A DNA stretch of 64,000 nt from Endozoicomonas sp. NE40 (GTDB lineage Bacteria > Pseudomonadota > Gammaproteobacteria > Pseudomonadales > Endozoicomonadaceae). Positions 16,956-26,306 of this stretch are shown piece by piece. Location of the stretch: NCBI RefSeq assembly GCF_040549045.1, contig NZ_JBEWTB010000002.1, forward strand, positions 2,077,501-2,141,500. The letters run 5' to 3'. The notes below the pieces were generated by a model. It saw only the letters and a list, made by a program, of their open reading frames with translations. It was not told the DNA's origin and searched no databases. Position 1 is the first letter of the stretch. Every line of letters begins with the position of its first letter. The position numbers and the translations under genes are program-made.

Positions 16956-17518
16956 CCAAAGCTTACATCGCCCTGGGCAGTAACCTCGACAACCCAGGGC
17001 TGCAACTGCAACGGGCGGTCGACGAAATTGACAGTGCTTCAGGCATCCAGGTCACCGGCTGTTCAAAACTCTACCAGAGCGTGCCTCTTACCGCAGACGC
17101 TCTTGATGAAGGCTCTCTTAATAAAGGCTCTCTCAGTAAAGACGCTCTTAATAAAGAGCTGCCGGAAGATCAGCCGGATTACTGCAATGCGGTGGTAGAA
17201 GTTGACACCACACTGCACCCCATAGAACTACTGGATGCCATGCAGACCATTGAAAACAACCATAGTCGTGTGCGTTCAGTACGCTGGGGACCTCGCACAC
17301 TGGATCTCGATATCCTGCTCTATGGCAATGAAACCATTGAGAGCGAACGCCTGACTGTGCCACATTACCAGATGCATGTGCGCAACTTTGTCTTGTGTCC
17401 TCTGCACGATATTGCTCCTTCCCTGACTATGCCTGACGGCAGAACCGTTAAGGCTTTGCTTCAAACAACCGGCAAAGACGGACTGAAGGTTATTGCAGAC
17501 CAGTATCCGTGGTTTTAA
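16952..17518 (+). CDS. folK: HPPK, 6-hydroxymethyl-dihydropterin pyrophosphokinase
   Basis: Transfers pyrophosphate from ATP to 6-hydroxymethyl-dihydropterin in folate synthesis. Family landmarks: AYIALGSNLDNP at the start, DYCNAVVEVDT, and the signature RWGPRTLDLDILLYG. At 188 residues it is longer than E. coli FolK (159), because residues 49-68 are a four-fold five-residue repeat inserted in a surface loop, coded by 15-base tandem units. Start overlaps pcnB (ATGA), the usual pcnB-folK coupling. Confidence 0.95.
   Translation: MTKAYIALGSNLDNPGLQLQRAVDEIDSASGIQVTGCSKLYQSVPLTADALDEGSLNKGSLSKDALNKELPEDQPDYCNAVVEVDTTLHPIELLDAMQTIENNHSRVRSVRWGPRTLDLDILLYGNETIESERLTVPHYQMHVRNFVLCPLHDIAPSLTMPDGRTVKALLQTTGKDGLKVIADQYPWF
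17096..17155. repeat. Four 15-bp in-frame tandem repeats inside folK
   Basis: Units begin at 17096, 17111, 17126 and 17141 and code for DALDE, GSLNK, GSLSK and DALNK. The insertion lies in the loop between the first conserved strand-helix unit and DYCNAVVEV, where extra residues are probably tolerated. Confidence 0.85.
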
Positions 17519-17525
17519 CCTGCCA

Positions 17526-17563
17526 ACAGGCAGCGCAACAGATACGACCGTTGCGCTGCCTGT
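17526..17563. terminator. Hairpin after folK
   Basis: Perfect 14-bp stem (ACAGGCAGCGCAAC at 17526-17539 and its complement at 17550-17563). It lacks a T run, so it may end transcription only partly, or act as an RNA end-stabilising structure. Confidence 0.6.
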
Positions 17564-17572
17564 CACTGCGAA

Positions 17573-17601
17573 CTGACACATCGCAAAGCTTTCCGTATAA
17601 T
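17573..17601 (+). promoter_or_regulatory. Sigma-70 promoter of panBC
   Basis: CTGACA at 17573-17578, 17-base spacer, TATAAT at 17596-17601: 11 of 12 consensus bases. It starts panB independently of pcnB-folK. Confidence 0.85.
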
Positions 17602-17693
17602 CCCCGCCTGAATTAATTACTTTGGAAATGCAGCACCCGTCACTGATGGTTGAGTACGTACACCACACTGATGGCTGCTTAAGGTCTTTACAG

Positions 17694-18488
17694 ATGGCTA
17701 AAGTTACCCTGCAAACACTGGCAGCAATGAAAGAGTCCGGTGAAAAATTTGCCTGCCTGACCGCATACGATTCCACATTCGCGAATATCGTCAGCACTCA
17801 AGGGGTTGAAGTCATCCTGGTAGGAGATTCTCTGGGTAATGTGATCCAGGGAGAAAACACCACCCTGCCCGTGACCGTTGATGATATGTGTTATCACACC
17901 CGCTGTGTCGCCAGAGGCAATGAAGATGGACTGGTTATGGCAGACCTGCCCTTTGCGTCTTACCACGACGAAGAGCAGGCGATTATCAACTCCGCCCGCC
18001 TGATGCGTGCCGGAGCGGATATGGTCAAGCTGGAAGGCGAAGGCTGGCTGCCTCCGATCGTGACCCGACTGCGTGAACAGGGCATTCCTGTCTGCGCTCA
18101 CCTTGGACTTACGCCCCAGCTTGTTAATGTACTGGGCGGATACAAAGTACAGGGACGTGAGATAGACCGCGCTAACGCCATGATCCAGGCCGCCATTGAT
18201 CTGGAGGCTGCCGGTACAGCTCTGCTGTTGCTGGAATGCGTACCTGTCAGCCTGGCCCGTGAAATCACGAAAGCGGTTTCCATTCCGGTTATTGGCATTG
18301 GAGCAGGACCAGACACTGACGGTCAGATTCTGGTGAGCTACGATATGCTTGACCTGACACCGGGCCGCAAGGCTCGCTTTGTTAAAAACTTCATGGAACA
18401 GGCTGGCTCTACTCAGGAAGCGATAGCAAATTACGTCAAAGAAGTAAAAGACGGTAGCTATCCTGCTGAAGAGCACTGTTTTAACTAA
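17694..18488 (+). CDS. panB: 3-methyl-2-oxobutanoate hydroxymethyltransferase
   Basis: First step of pantothenate synthesis: adds a hydroxymethyl group from methylene-THF to ketoisovalerate to make ketopantoate. The start at 17694 gives 264 residues, the E. coli length, with AAGG 9 bases before it; the 24 residues upstream in frame are unlike the family. Motifs: LTAYDSTFA, VILVGDSLGNV (metal site), ADMVKLEG, and IGIGAGPDTDGQILV. panC follows after 43 bases. Confidence 0.96.
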   Translation: MAKVTLQTLAAMKESGEKFACLTAYDSTFANIVSTQGVEVILVGDSLGNVIQGENTTLPVTVDDMCYHTRCVARGNEDGLVMADLPFASYHDEEQAIINSARLMRAGADMVKLEGEGWLPPIVTRLREQGIPVCAHLGLTPQLVNVLGGYKVQGREIDRANAMIQAAIDLEAAGTALLLLECVPVSLAREITKAVSIPVIGIGAGPDTDGQILVSYDMLDLTPGRKARFVKNFMEQAGSTQEAIANYVKEVKDGSYPAEEHCFN

Positions 18489-18531
18489 AAAGTCTCAACT
18501 AAGGCTTTGAAAGGCGTTTCAGTCAAGCATT

Positions 18532-19383
18532 ATGAAAACCGTTCATTCGATCTCTGAAGTCCAGTCTGCCGTTGCGGCGCTTAAAGCAGAAGGTAAACGT
18601 GTCGGCTTTGTTCCGACCATGGGCAACCTGCATGACGGTCACCTGACCCTGGTCGAAAAGGCCAGGGAAGTGTGTGATGTGGTGGTGGTCAGCATTTATG
18701 TCAACCCATTGCAGTTTGGCCCCAATGAAGATTATGACTCCTATCCCAGAACCCTGGAACAGGACAGCCAGCTGCTGATAGAACATGATGTCGACATTCT
18801 GTTTACCTGCCAGACCCGGGAAATTTATCCTGAAGGCAGTGAAAACCATACTCATGTCAGCGTCGACGTTCTGGACGGCATGCACTGTGGCAAAAGCCGC
18901 CCGGGTTTCTTTACCGGCATCGCTACCGTTGTCACCAAACTGCTTAACATCGTGCTACCTGATGTCGCGGTATTTGGTGAAAAAGATTTCCAGCAGCTGA
19001 CCATTATTCGCAAGATGGTGCGCGATATGTGCATGCCGGTAGAGATTATTGGTGCAGCTATTGCCCGGGAAGCGACCGGACTGGCTATGAGTTCCCGTAA
19101 CGGCTACCTGACCCGGGAAGAACGTGAAGTCATTGCCCCAACGCTTTATCAATGCCTGTTGGATGCCCGTGAAGCCATTATTGCCGGTGAACGGGATTAC
19201 GACCTGCTGCGTCGCAACGCCTTTGCCAAACTGGCAGAGGCAGGGTTCAAGCCGGACTATTTCAATATCAGCAACACACGCACGCTGCTCCCAGCGGCTG
19301 CTGAAGACCAGTCACTGGTTATTCTGGCAGCAGGCCATCTGGGTAAGGCCCGGCTGATCGACAACATTGCGTTTGACCTGTAA
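18532..19383 (+). CDS. panC: Pantoate-beta-alanine ligase
   Basis: Joins pantoate and beta-alanine with ATP to give pantothenate. 283 residues, matching the family. The HIGH-type motif is in FVPTMGNLHDGHLTLV; FNPLQF-like NPLQFGPNEDYDSYPR binds pantoate; VFGEKDFQQL and the KMSKS-equivalent MSSRNGYL are present. Same operon as panB; panD is not in the window. Confidence 0.96.
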   Translation: MKTVHSISEVQSAVAALKAEGKRVGFVPTMGNLHDGHLTLVEKAREVCDVVVVSIYVNPLQFGPNEDYDSYPRTLEQDSQLLIEHDVDILFTCQTREIYPEGSENHTHVSVDVLDGMHCGKSRPGFFTGIATVVTKLLNIVLPDVAVFGEKDFQQLTIIRKMVRDMCMPVEIIGAAIAREATGLAMSSRNGYLTREEREVIAPTLYQCLLDAREAIIAGERDYDLLRRNAFAKLAEAGFKPDYFNISNTRTLLPAAAEDQSLVILAAGHLGKARLIDNIAFDL

Positions 19384-19427
19384 CTCAATTAATTACGAAC
19401 GACTCCCTACACCCAAGAGGTTTAACA

Positions 19428-21092
19428 GTGAGTACTCAATCATCCCCGATGACCCCTCTGAGTCATCTCTCCTCTTCTGACAAACTGGTTGAACTGCAAA
19501 AGCAACTGGCTGGCACTCATCTGCGCGACCTGTTTGACGCAGACAAACAGCGTTTTGACAAGTACACCATGGAAGCGGCTGGCCTGTTCCTGGACTACTC
19601 CAAAAACCTGATTAACGACGATGTTCTGGCAAGCCTGACGAAAATGGCAGAAGAAGCCAAACTGCCAGAAGCCATCAAGGCCATGTTCTCCGGTGAGAAA
19701 ATCAACAACACCGAAGGACGTGCTGTACTGCACACAGCCCTGCGCAACTTTGGCACAGACCCGATCATGGTCGACGGCAAAGACGTGATGCCAATGATCC
19801 GTGACACCCACAAGCGCATGAAGGAAATCACTCAACAGGTACACAAAGGCGAGTGGAAAGGCCACACTGGCAAGCCCGTCAAGCACATTGTGAACATCGG
19901 TATCGGTGGTTCTTACCTGGGTCTGAAAACTGCCATCAATGCCCTGACCCCATACCACGTTGAAGGTCTGGAGCATCACTACGTTGCCAACATCGACCCG
20001 AACGAAATTTCTGAAGTACTGCGCAAAATTGATCCGGAAACCACCCTGTTTATCGTGGCGTCCAAGTCCTTCGGTACTCTGGAAACCCTGCAGAATGCTC
20101 AGGCTGCCCGCAAGTTCATGCTGGAACAGGGTTGTGCTGAAGCGGACATCCGCAAGCACTTCGTGGCGATCTCCACCAACCTGAAAGCCATCGACGAGTT
20201 TGGTATTGCCCAGGAAAACACCCTGCCTCTGTGGGACTGGGTAGGCGGTCGTTACTCCCTGTGGTCCACTATCGGCCTGATGATCAGCCTGGTGGTCGGC
20301 TTCGATAACTTCGAACGTCTGCTGAAAGGCGCATGGGAAATGGACAAGCACTTCGCTGAAGCGCCTCTGGACAAAAACATGCCGGTACTGATGGGTATGC
20401 TGGGTATCTGGTATCAGAACTACTTTGGTGCTGAGTCCCATGCGGTTATCTCTTACGACTACTTCCTGCGTGACTTCCCGGGTCACCTGCAGCAGATGGA
20501 CATGGAATCCAACGGCAAGCGCACCACTCTGGACGGCAAAACCGTTGATTACCAGACAGGTGCCGTTATCTGGGGTGGTACCGGCACCAATGACCAGCAC
20601 GCTTACCACCAGCTGCTGCATCAGGGTACACGACTGATCCCTGTTGATTTCGTAGCGCCAGCGACTTCTCACAACCCTCTGGGTGAACAGCACCCATGGC
20701 TGTTCGCCAACGCCGTGGCCCAGAGCCAGGCGATGATGCAGGGCAAGACCCTGGAAGAGATCCGTGACGAAATGCTGGCAGCTGGCACAGCGGCTGAAGA
20801 CGTTGAACGTCTGGCACCCCACAAGGTCATTCCGGGCAACCGTCCGAACAACATGATTGTGCCTGAGAAGATCACTCCGGAAATCGCCGGTGCGCTGTTC
20901 GCCCTGTACGAACAGAAAGTCTTTGTTCAGGGTGTTCTGTGGCAGGTGAACTCCTTCGACCAGTGGGGCGTGGAACTGGGCAAAGTGCTGGGTAACCGTG
21001 TTTATGACCGTATCACCGAGAAAGGTGCAACCACGGATCAGGACAGCTCTACCAACGGTCTGGTGAATCGCTTCAAGCAGTTTAATGCCTGA
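19428..21092 (+). CDS. pgi: Glucose-6-phosphate isomerase
   Basis: Interconverts glucose-6-phosphate and fructose-6-phosphate. 554 residues, with a GTG start behind AGAGG. The SIS fold shows GIGGSYLG, SKSFGTLET, VGGRYSLWS, the catalytic EQHPW-proximal region and both PROSITE segments (e.g. GVLWQVNSFDQWGVELGK). Directly after panC, possibly cotranscribed, and closed by a strong terminator. In this block the codon use is strongly biased towards preferred codons, as expected for high expression. Confidence 0.96.
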   Translation: MSTQSSPMTPLSHLSSSDKLVELQKQLAGTHLRDLFDADKQRFDKYTMEAAGLFLDYSKNLINDDVLASLTKMAEEAKLPEAIKAMFSGEKINNTEGRAVLHTALRNFGTDPIMVDGKDVMPMIRDTHKRMKEITQQVHKGEWKGHTGKPVKHIVNIGIGGSYLGLKTAINALTPYHVEGLEHHYVANIDPNEISEVLRKIDPETTLFIVASKSFGTLETLQNAQAARKFMLEQGCAEADIRKHFVAISTNLKAIDEFGIAQENTLPLWDWVGGRYSLWSTIGLMISLVVGFDNFERLLKGAWEMDKHFAEAPLDKNMPVLMGMLGIWYQNYFGAESHAVISYDYFLRDFPGHLQQMDMESNGKRTTLDGKTVDYQTGAVIWGGTGTNDQHAYHQLLHQGTRLIPVDFVAPATSHNPLGEQHPWLFANAVAQSQAMMQGKTLEEIRDEMLAAGTAAEDVERLAPHKVIPGNRPNNMIVPEKITPEIAGALFALYEQKVFVQGVLWQVNSFDQWGVELGKVLGNRVYDRITEKGATTDQDSSTNGLVNRFKQFNA

Positions 21093-21114
21093 TAGTTCTT
21101 CGGGCTGATAACAT

Positions 21115-21142
21115 AAAAACGGAGCCTGCCGGCTCCGTTTTT
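21115..21142. terminator. Terminator between pgi and the coiled-coil gene
   Basis: Perfect 12-bp stem AAAAACGGAGCC / GGCTCCGTTTTT with a 4-base loop. It can serve pgi rightward and the coiled-coil gene leftward. Confidence 0.92.
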
Positions 21143-21171
21143 ATTTCACTCTTTTTATAATGCAACTTTTA

Positions 21172-23523
21172 TCAGTCAGTGATGCTATCCAGCCTGAGGC
21201 TTGTCAGTTCACCCTCATTGGCTTTTTGCTGCCAGTCACCATAATGTTGCTTTACAAGCTCGTGGATAATGCCGTGGGCGCTCTCTCCCAGCTTGTCATA
21301 AAGTGCCTGAACAAAGGCTCCCTGAGTTTCCATCAGCTGTTGTTGCTGACGACTTAATGCAACGATATCGTTCTGAGCTTTCCCCAAATCGGTTTGCATA
21401 TCCTGCTGATACCTCATCAGCTTAAGTTCAGCATCCATTCTGCCTCGTTTTTCATCATCACGAGCGGCTTCGACAGAACAGAGCTCCTTGTCCATTCTTT
21501 TTTCCTGATCAGCCAGTTGATGCTCAAGTTGGAGTACTTTCTGCTTCTCTTTTTGCAGGTCAGCCTGAAGATACTCTCTGGCATCCTGATCAGATTCCAA
21601 AGCCTGCAGCCTGACATCCATGGACTCTTTCTCAGATTTAAGCCTGTTCAACTCAGCTCTCTTCTCTTCTTTAAATTGAGCAAAATTATCTTTGCTCTGT
21701 TCCAGAGCCTGTTGCAGCTTAAGCTGTTCACTTTCAGCTGTACGAACCCTTTTCAAAAGCAGTCTGTTTTCAAAGTCACGTCCCTTGCCTGATTGTGAAG
21801 TTTCAACACCGGTGTTGAGCATACTTGTCGGGCCAGAACTGGCAGGCAGGCTGCTCATGCTGGCATAAGGCATGGATGTCAGAGTCTCTTCAGAAACCAT
21901 ACTCAAAGGAGCACCCTCTTCCCTGAAGTTCATACTGTAAAGGCTGCTTTCACCGGTATAAGGCACCATAGAGCCGGGTTCCAGACTGAAGAGTTGTGAG
22001 TAATCAGGAACAGGATGAACATCTCTGGGTTCCATCATCGTCACTCTCAACTGATCGTTTTCCAGCCTCAGCGCCTTAAGGTCATCTTCCAGCTGTTGAA
22101 TCTTCTGATGCAGACCAGCATTCTCTATGTCCCTGTTGACCATGGGTGACAGGGAGGCCAAAGCAGGGGTTGTTTCAAATGCCTGAGGTTTCAGCTCCTC
22201 AATTTCCGTTCTCAGAAGCGCGTTGTCTTCGATCTGTTGATCCAACTGGTCTTTAAGAGTGGCTACCTTTTTCTTCAACTCACTCTCAGTTCCTTCAGCC
22301 CGATGCAGTTTTTCAATCATGTCCTGCTGCTGATTAAGCGCCGCTGTCCGTTCTGATTCACGAACCTGAAGCTCTCCCTGAACCTTGATTAATCCCTTTT
22401 CTAACTCTTTTACCAGAGACCATGCCTCATCCTTCTTTTTCTGAGATTCCTGAAGCTCTTTCTGAATGTTAAGTTTCTCTTTCGTCTGTGCCTTGAGCTC
22501 ATCCTGCTTTTGTACAAGTTCATTCTTTGCTGTGTCCAGTTGCTTTTGCAAAGCTTCAGCACTTCTTGCCGCCTGTCTCAAATCAGCAGCTTCCTGATTC
22601 AATTCGTTGATCTCATCAAACAGTCTTGATCGCTCGGTATCAAATTCGTCAGCATTTGAATCTCTAACTTTCAGGCTGGCTTCTGCTCTGGATAGCTTAG
22701 ACGACAATGCTTCATTATCTTGTTTCTGCTGTGATAACTCTGCTTTCATTGCCTCAATGTTCTGTATCAGACAGGCTCTTTCCTGCTCAACCTGTTCCAG
22801 CTCATTCAGTCTTTCCTGTTTTTGCTGCAGGGTCACTTCCAGCTCTTCAGACTGACGCTTTAGAGATGCAAGTTCTTTCTCTGTTGCTCCAATCAACTCA
22901 GCCTGACGCCTGATCATAGAATTCTTCTTTTTAATATCTGTCGTCAGCTCTCTCTGGCTTGTTTCCAGGGCGGCCAGTGTTACAGACTGTTTCTCAAATT
23001 GGCTTTCAGAATAAGTAACCTTTGACCGGGCATCGGCTAATTCATTTTTCAGCTTCATCATTTCCGTGAGATACTGCTGCTTGTCCTGCTTTGCCTTATT
23101 CATCGCCTGTGTAGCTTGTGTCACTTTTTTCTCCAGAGCGTCTTTCTCCGGAAGCTGTGCCTGCTCATCTTTCAATTGAGCCAGCTCGGTCTGAAGGCTC
23201 TGCATTTCCATCTTCTTGCTGAGCAAATCTGATTTAAGCTTTTTTTCCCTCTCTTCGGCTGAGGACAACTCACTGCGCATCATAGCGTGCTGGCTACGCA
23301 TACCTTCAAGCCCGGAGAGTTGTTTAGCAGAATCATTTAAATTCTTTACAAGCTGATTCACCTGCTGCCTGGTTGATTCAAGCTCTTGTTCTGTTCTTTT
23401 TAATTGACTTTTTGCAGCGCCAAACTCAGCCATCTGTTCACTGAGCCTGGTTTTTTCTTTTTCATACTTTGTAAGCAAGTCCAGTTTTTTCCCGCAATTC
23501 TGACTGCAAGATACTATTATCAT
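21172..23523 (-). CDS. Giant coiled-coil protein, C-terminal part (frame-shifted)
   Basis: Up to 783 residues, almost entirely heptad coiled coil rich in Glu, Gln, Lys, Leu and Ser. A short non-coiled stretch near the middle is Met/Ser/Pro-rich (SMVSEETLTSMPYASMSS). The apparent start inside the upstream gene has no ribosome site and the first ~11 residues (MIIVSCSQNCG) do not continue the heptads, whereas LDLLTKYEKEKTRLSEQ continues the upstream frame perfectly. I therefore read this as the C-terminal two thirds of one protein of about 1261 residues with 23462-24958. Role unknown; possibly structural or host-directed. Confidence 0.7.
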   Translation of the reverse strand: MIIVSCSQNCGKKLDLLTKYEKEKTRLSEQMAEFGAAKSQLKRTEQELESTRQQVNQLVKNLNDSAKQLSGLEGMRSQHAMMRSELSSAEEREKKLKSDLLSKKMEMQSLQTELAQLKDEQAQLPEKDALEKKVTQATQAMNKAKQDKQQYLTEMMKLKNELADARSKVTYSESQFEKQSVTLAALETSQRELTTDIKKKNSMIRRQAELIGATEKELASLKRQSEELEVTLQQKQERLNELEQVEQERACLIQNIEAMKAELSQQKQDNEALSSKLSRAEASLKVRDSNADEFDTERSRLFDEINELNQEAADLRQAARSAEALQKQLDTAKNELVQKQDELKAQTKEKLNIQKELQESQKKKDEAWSLVKELEKGLIKVQGELQVRESERTAALNQQQDMIEKLHRAEGTESELKKKVATLKDQLDQQIEDNALLRTEIEELKPQAFETTPALASLSPMVNRDIENAGLHQKIQQLEDDLKALRLENDQLRVTMMEPRDVHPVPDYSQLFSLEPGSMVPYTGESSLYSMNFREEGAPLSMVSEETLTSMPYASMSSLPASSGPTSMLNTGVETSQSGKGRDFENRLLLKRVRTAESEQLKLQQALEQSKDNFAQFKEEKRAELNRLKSEKESMDVRLQALESDQDAREYLQADLQKEKQKVLQLEHQLADQEKRMDKELCSVEAARDDEKRGRMDAELKLMRYQQDMQTDLGKAQNDIVALSRQQQQLMETQGAFVQALYDKLGESAHGIIHELVKQHYGDWQQKANEGELTSLRLDSITD

Positions 23524-24958
23524 CCTTTGATGTTTTTAGTTCGGCCTGTCTGGTTTCCAGAGATTTTTTCAGTTCATCCAGTTCTTTTTCAGCTTTGAAT
23601 TTATCCTTCCAGGCTTTGTCACCGGTTGACTTCTGAACCGACTCTGAAATTTGAGATATCTTTAGTTCTCGCTGAAGACTTTGCAGTTTCTCCTGCTGTT
23701 CAGCACTTTCTACCTCTAGCTGCTTAACCTTTAGCGTTTCAGCTTTAGCCTGTTCTCTCAGCTGCTGAATGGCAGTTTCTGCATTTGCTTTTTCTGCTTT
23801 CAGTGCATTATAACTTCTTTTATAGCGATCCAATCGCTCCTCAAGCTGATGAGTTTTTGATAAAGAAGAGTGTCGAAGGCTTTCGTTTTCTAAACGAGCC
23901 TGCTCTAGCTGCTGATGTTCAGAGTCCAGTTCAGATCGGACTTGCTGATACCTGCTGGCGTAATCTCCCCGAGTGCGTAACTGATCAGCTTGTTGCTTGA
24001 CAACCTCGGCCATACTATTCAACTGGGCGGTTAGTACCCCTCCCTCCTCCAACGCCTGGTTTTTTTCAGACTCCACAGATTCCAATTTTTTATTAAGGTC
24101 CATATTCACGTTCTGGAGGTGTTTCAGCTGCCTCTTAGCAACAGTCAGCCTTCCTTGTACATCCTGCATCGTCAGATCCGCGGAATCTGCCAAACTGGCA
24201 TTTTTTGATCTTTCGAGCTTCTCGTTATCCAACTCTCTCTTGTAGAACTCGATATCCTGGCCTGCACGCCTCAGTTGTTCCTGAAGTGCAGAAAGCTTTT
24301 GTTTCAGATCAATATTGTCATTTTTTGCTTTTTTCAAGTACTCCGTTATTTTTTTGTAAAAAATTTCTCTTTCATTTTCAAAATCGACGCCTGAAGCCTC
24401 AACAAACTCGGCGTACAGTTGAGGATCATTGTCCTTCAACTCATCCTTCAGAGCCTTTTGCAATTTGTCATACTCATGCAGAACATCATCAGCCATCTTT
24501 TGTAGTTGCTTATGATGGATGCTCTGATTCTTTTCCGCATTTTTTAAATAAGGGATATCTTTAGTAAAAGCGATTGTTATTGTATTGAACGTTTCAAAGC
24601 AGCTCTTAAGCCTGTCATAGTAGCTGGCTGCTACTTCGGCTTGTTCACAGGCTTCCTGTTGAGCCTCTCTTGCAAAATTCTGACTTCCGCCATACCCAAA
24701 ATAGCTGGTAATTCCACTTAAGTAGCCTGCTGAGGCTTCGGCAGTTTCTGCTGCCCAATCAGGCAATGGCCTCGGCTTTCGCGGTATTCCCAACTGTGTT
24801 TCATTACCCACCAGTCTTTTCAAATCAGTAATTCGTTCGATAGCGTAGTTCAGGGCTTTAGCTGAGTCGTTTAGGGTAGCTCTTCGGGACAGGTCTCCCA
24901 GCTTACCTTTGGCGGCAAACAGAGAACCATGGGCTTCAGGTATTTGAGGGACAGACAT
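23462..24958 (-). CDS. Giant coiled-coil protein, N-terminal part (frame-shifted)
   Basis: 498 residues. The first ~190 form a non-coiled globular region (with PRKPRPLPDWAAETAEAS and SGITSYFGYGG), the rest is continuous coiled coil (SMC/myosin-like composition). No signal peptide. AAGGAATT precedes the ATG at 24958. The frame leaves the coiled-coil register at the A6 run (T6 at 23485-23490 on the given strand) and stops 8 codons later; with five A the frame would run on into the downstream ORF. Could be a real mutation, a transcriptional-slippage site, or a sequencing error. Confidence 0.7.
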   Translation of the reverse strand: MSVPQIPEAHGSLFAAKGKLGDLSRRATLNDSAKALNYAIERITDLKRLVGNETQLGIPRKPRPLPDWAAETAEASAGYLSGITSYFGYGGSQNFAREAQQEACEQAEVAASYYDRLKSCFETFNTITIAFTKDIPYLKNAEKNQSIHHKQLQKMADDVLHEYDKLQKALKDELKDNDPQLYAEFVEASGVDFENEREIFYKKITEYLKKAKNDNIDLKQKLSALQEQLRRAGQDIEFYKRELDNEKLERSKNASLADSADLTMQDVQGRLTVAKRQLKHLQNVNMDLNKKLESVESEKNQALEEGGVLTAQLNSMAEVVKQQADQLRTRGDYASRYQQVRSELDSEHQQLEQARLENESLRHSSLSKTHQLEERLDRYKRSYNALKAEKANAETAIQQLREQAKAETLKVKQLEVESAEQQEKLQSLQRELKISQISESVQKSTGDKAWKDKFKAEKELDELKKSLETRQAELKTSKDDNSILQSELREKTGLAYKV

Positions 24959-25108
24959 AGGTAATTCCTTTTCATCAATTAAGTTCCATCCCTCCTATAG
25001 AACAATTCATTGATGAATAGTTCCCTGACTTGTTTTGAACCAGCACTTTTAGACTTACGTATTATTCCCTGCAATACTCTGCTGACTACACCAAAAAGAG
25101 CCAGCTCA

Positions 25109-26101
25109 ATGATCGACAAGTCCATCCCGTTAACAGATATCCATCGCCATCTCGACGGCAATATCCGCCCGGAAACCATTCTGGCGCTGGGCCAGCAACA
25201 CAACCTTGAGTTACCCGCTGATACGCTGGATACACTGATTCCCCATGTTCGGGTTCTTAGCAACGAGCCTGATCTGATCAGCTTCCTGACCAAGCTGGAC
25301 TGGGGCGTAAAGGTTCTGGCGGACTATGACGCCTGCCGCCGTGTAGCCTATGAAAACGTTGAAGATGCGCTCAATGCACAAATCGACTATGCAGAACTGC
25401 GTTTCAGCCCCTGGTACATGGCAATGACCCATAACCTGAACCCGGAAGGTGTGGTAGAAGCCGTTATCGACGGAGTCACAGCCGGTAGCCGGGACTTTGG
25501 AGTAAAGACCAACCTGATTGGCATTATGAGCCGAACCTTTGGTCAGGAAGCCTGCCAGAAAGAGCTGGATGCCTGTCTGGCGTTTAAAGATAAACTGGTG
25601 GCTATTGATCTGGCAGGTGACGAGCTGGGCAAGCCCGGCGAACTGTTTGTCGATCATTTCAGACAGGTTCGGGATTCGGGTCTGAATGTGACGGTTCATG
25701 CCGGTGAAGCCGCAGGACCGGAAAGCATGTGGCAGGCGATTAACGAGTTGGGGGCTACCCGCATTGGTCATGGCGTTAAAGCCATTTCTGATCCGAAACT
25801 GATGGATTATCTGGCAAAACACAACATCGGTATTGAATCCTGCCTGACCTCCAATGTTCAGACCAGCACTTTCCCGGATATTGCTTCCCACCCGCTGAAA
25901 GCCTTTCTGGATCACGGCATTCTTGCCACCATTAACACCGACGACCCGGCGGTTGAAGGTATTGAACTTCCCCATGAGTACGAAGTGGCCGCACCGGCCG
26001 CTGGCTTAACTCAGACAGATATCCGCAAGGCTCAGGAAAATGGTCTGACGATCGCTTACCTTTCTGAAGAGGAAAAAAGACAACTCATAGCCAGCTGCTG
26101 A
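25109..26101 (+). CDS. add: Adenosine deaminase
   Basis: Deaminates adenosine and deoxyadenosine to inosine forms (purine salvage). 330 residues from the ATG at 25109, which starts MIDKSIPLTDIHRHLDGN like E. coli Add; 33 further residues upstream in frame do not belong to the family. Zn ligands and catalytic residues: HRHLDGN, VHAGEAAGPESMW (His and Glu), RIGHGVKA and NTDDPAV. Divergent from the coiled-coil gene. Confidence 0.95.
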   Translation: MIDKSIPLTDIHRHLDGNIRPETILALGQQHNLELPADTLDTLIPHVRVLSNEPDLISFLTKLDWGVKVLADYDACRRVAYENVEDALNAQIDYAELRFSPWYMAMTHNLNPEGVVEAVIDGVTAGSRDFGVKTNLIGIMSRTFGQEACQKELDACLAFKDKLVAIDLAGDELGKPGELFVDHFRQVRDSGLNVTVHAGEAAGPESMWQAINELGATRIGHGVKAISDPKLMDYLAKHNIGIESCLTSNVQTSTFPDIASHPLKAFLDHGILATINTDDPAVEGIELPHEYEVAAPAAGLTQTDIRKAQENGLTIAYLSEEEKRQLIASC

Positions 26102-26112
26102 TAGTCTCACGA

Positions 26113-26150
26113 CAGGTTCTGTCTATCCTGAGTCGACAGGACAGAACCTG
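26113..26150 (+). terminator. Hairpin after add
   Basis: Long stem: CAGGTTCTGT (26113-26122) with ACAGAACCTG (26141-26150), enclosing a second CCTG/CAGG helix. No T run; probable end of the add transcript. Confidence 0.55.
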
Positions 26151-26306
26151 CTGTCAGGTCATGTTTTAAGACACATAAAACTTTAATGACAGCCATAAAT
26201 AGTTCCCGGAACAATAACATTCGCAGTACAGCATTGCTGGCTATAATTGAATTCCCTCAAAATAAACTTCTGAAATTTAATGCCGAATCAGGCGGAGAAT
26301 TTTTCT

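Noticed and set aside
17688..18476. Long frame antisense to panB
   Set aside because: Shadow of panB, in which every conserved residue is accounted for.
19440..20822. Long open frame (460 codons) antisense to pgi
   Set aside because: A by-product of the strong codon bias of pgi; the protein is rich in His, Gln and Val with no family sense.
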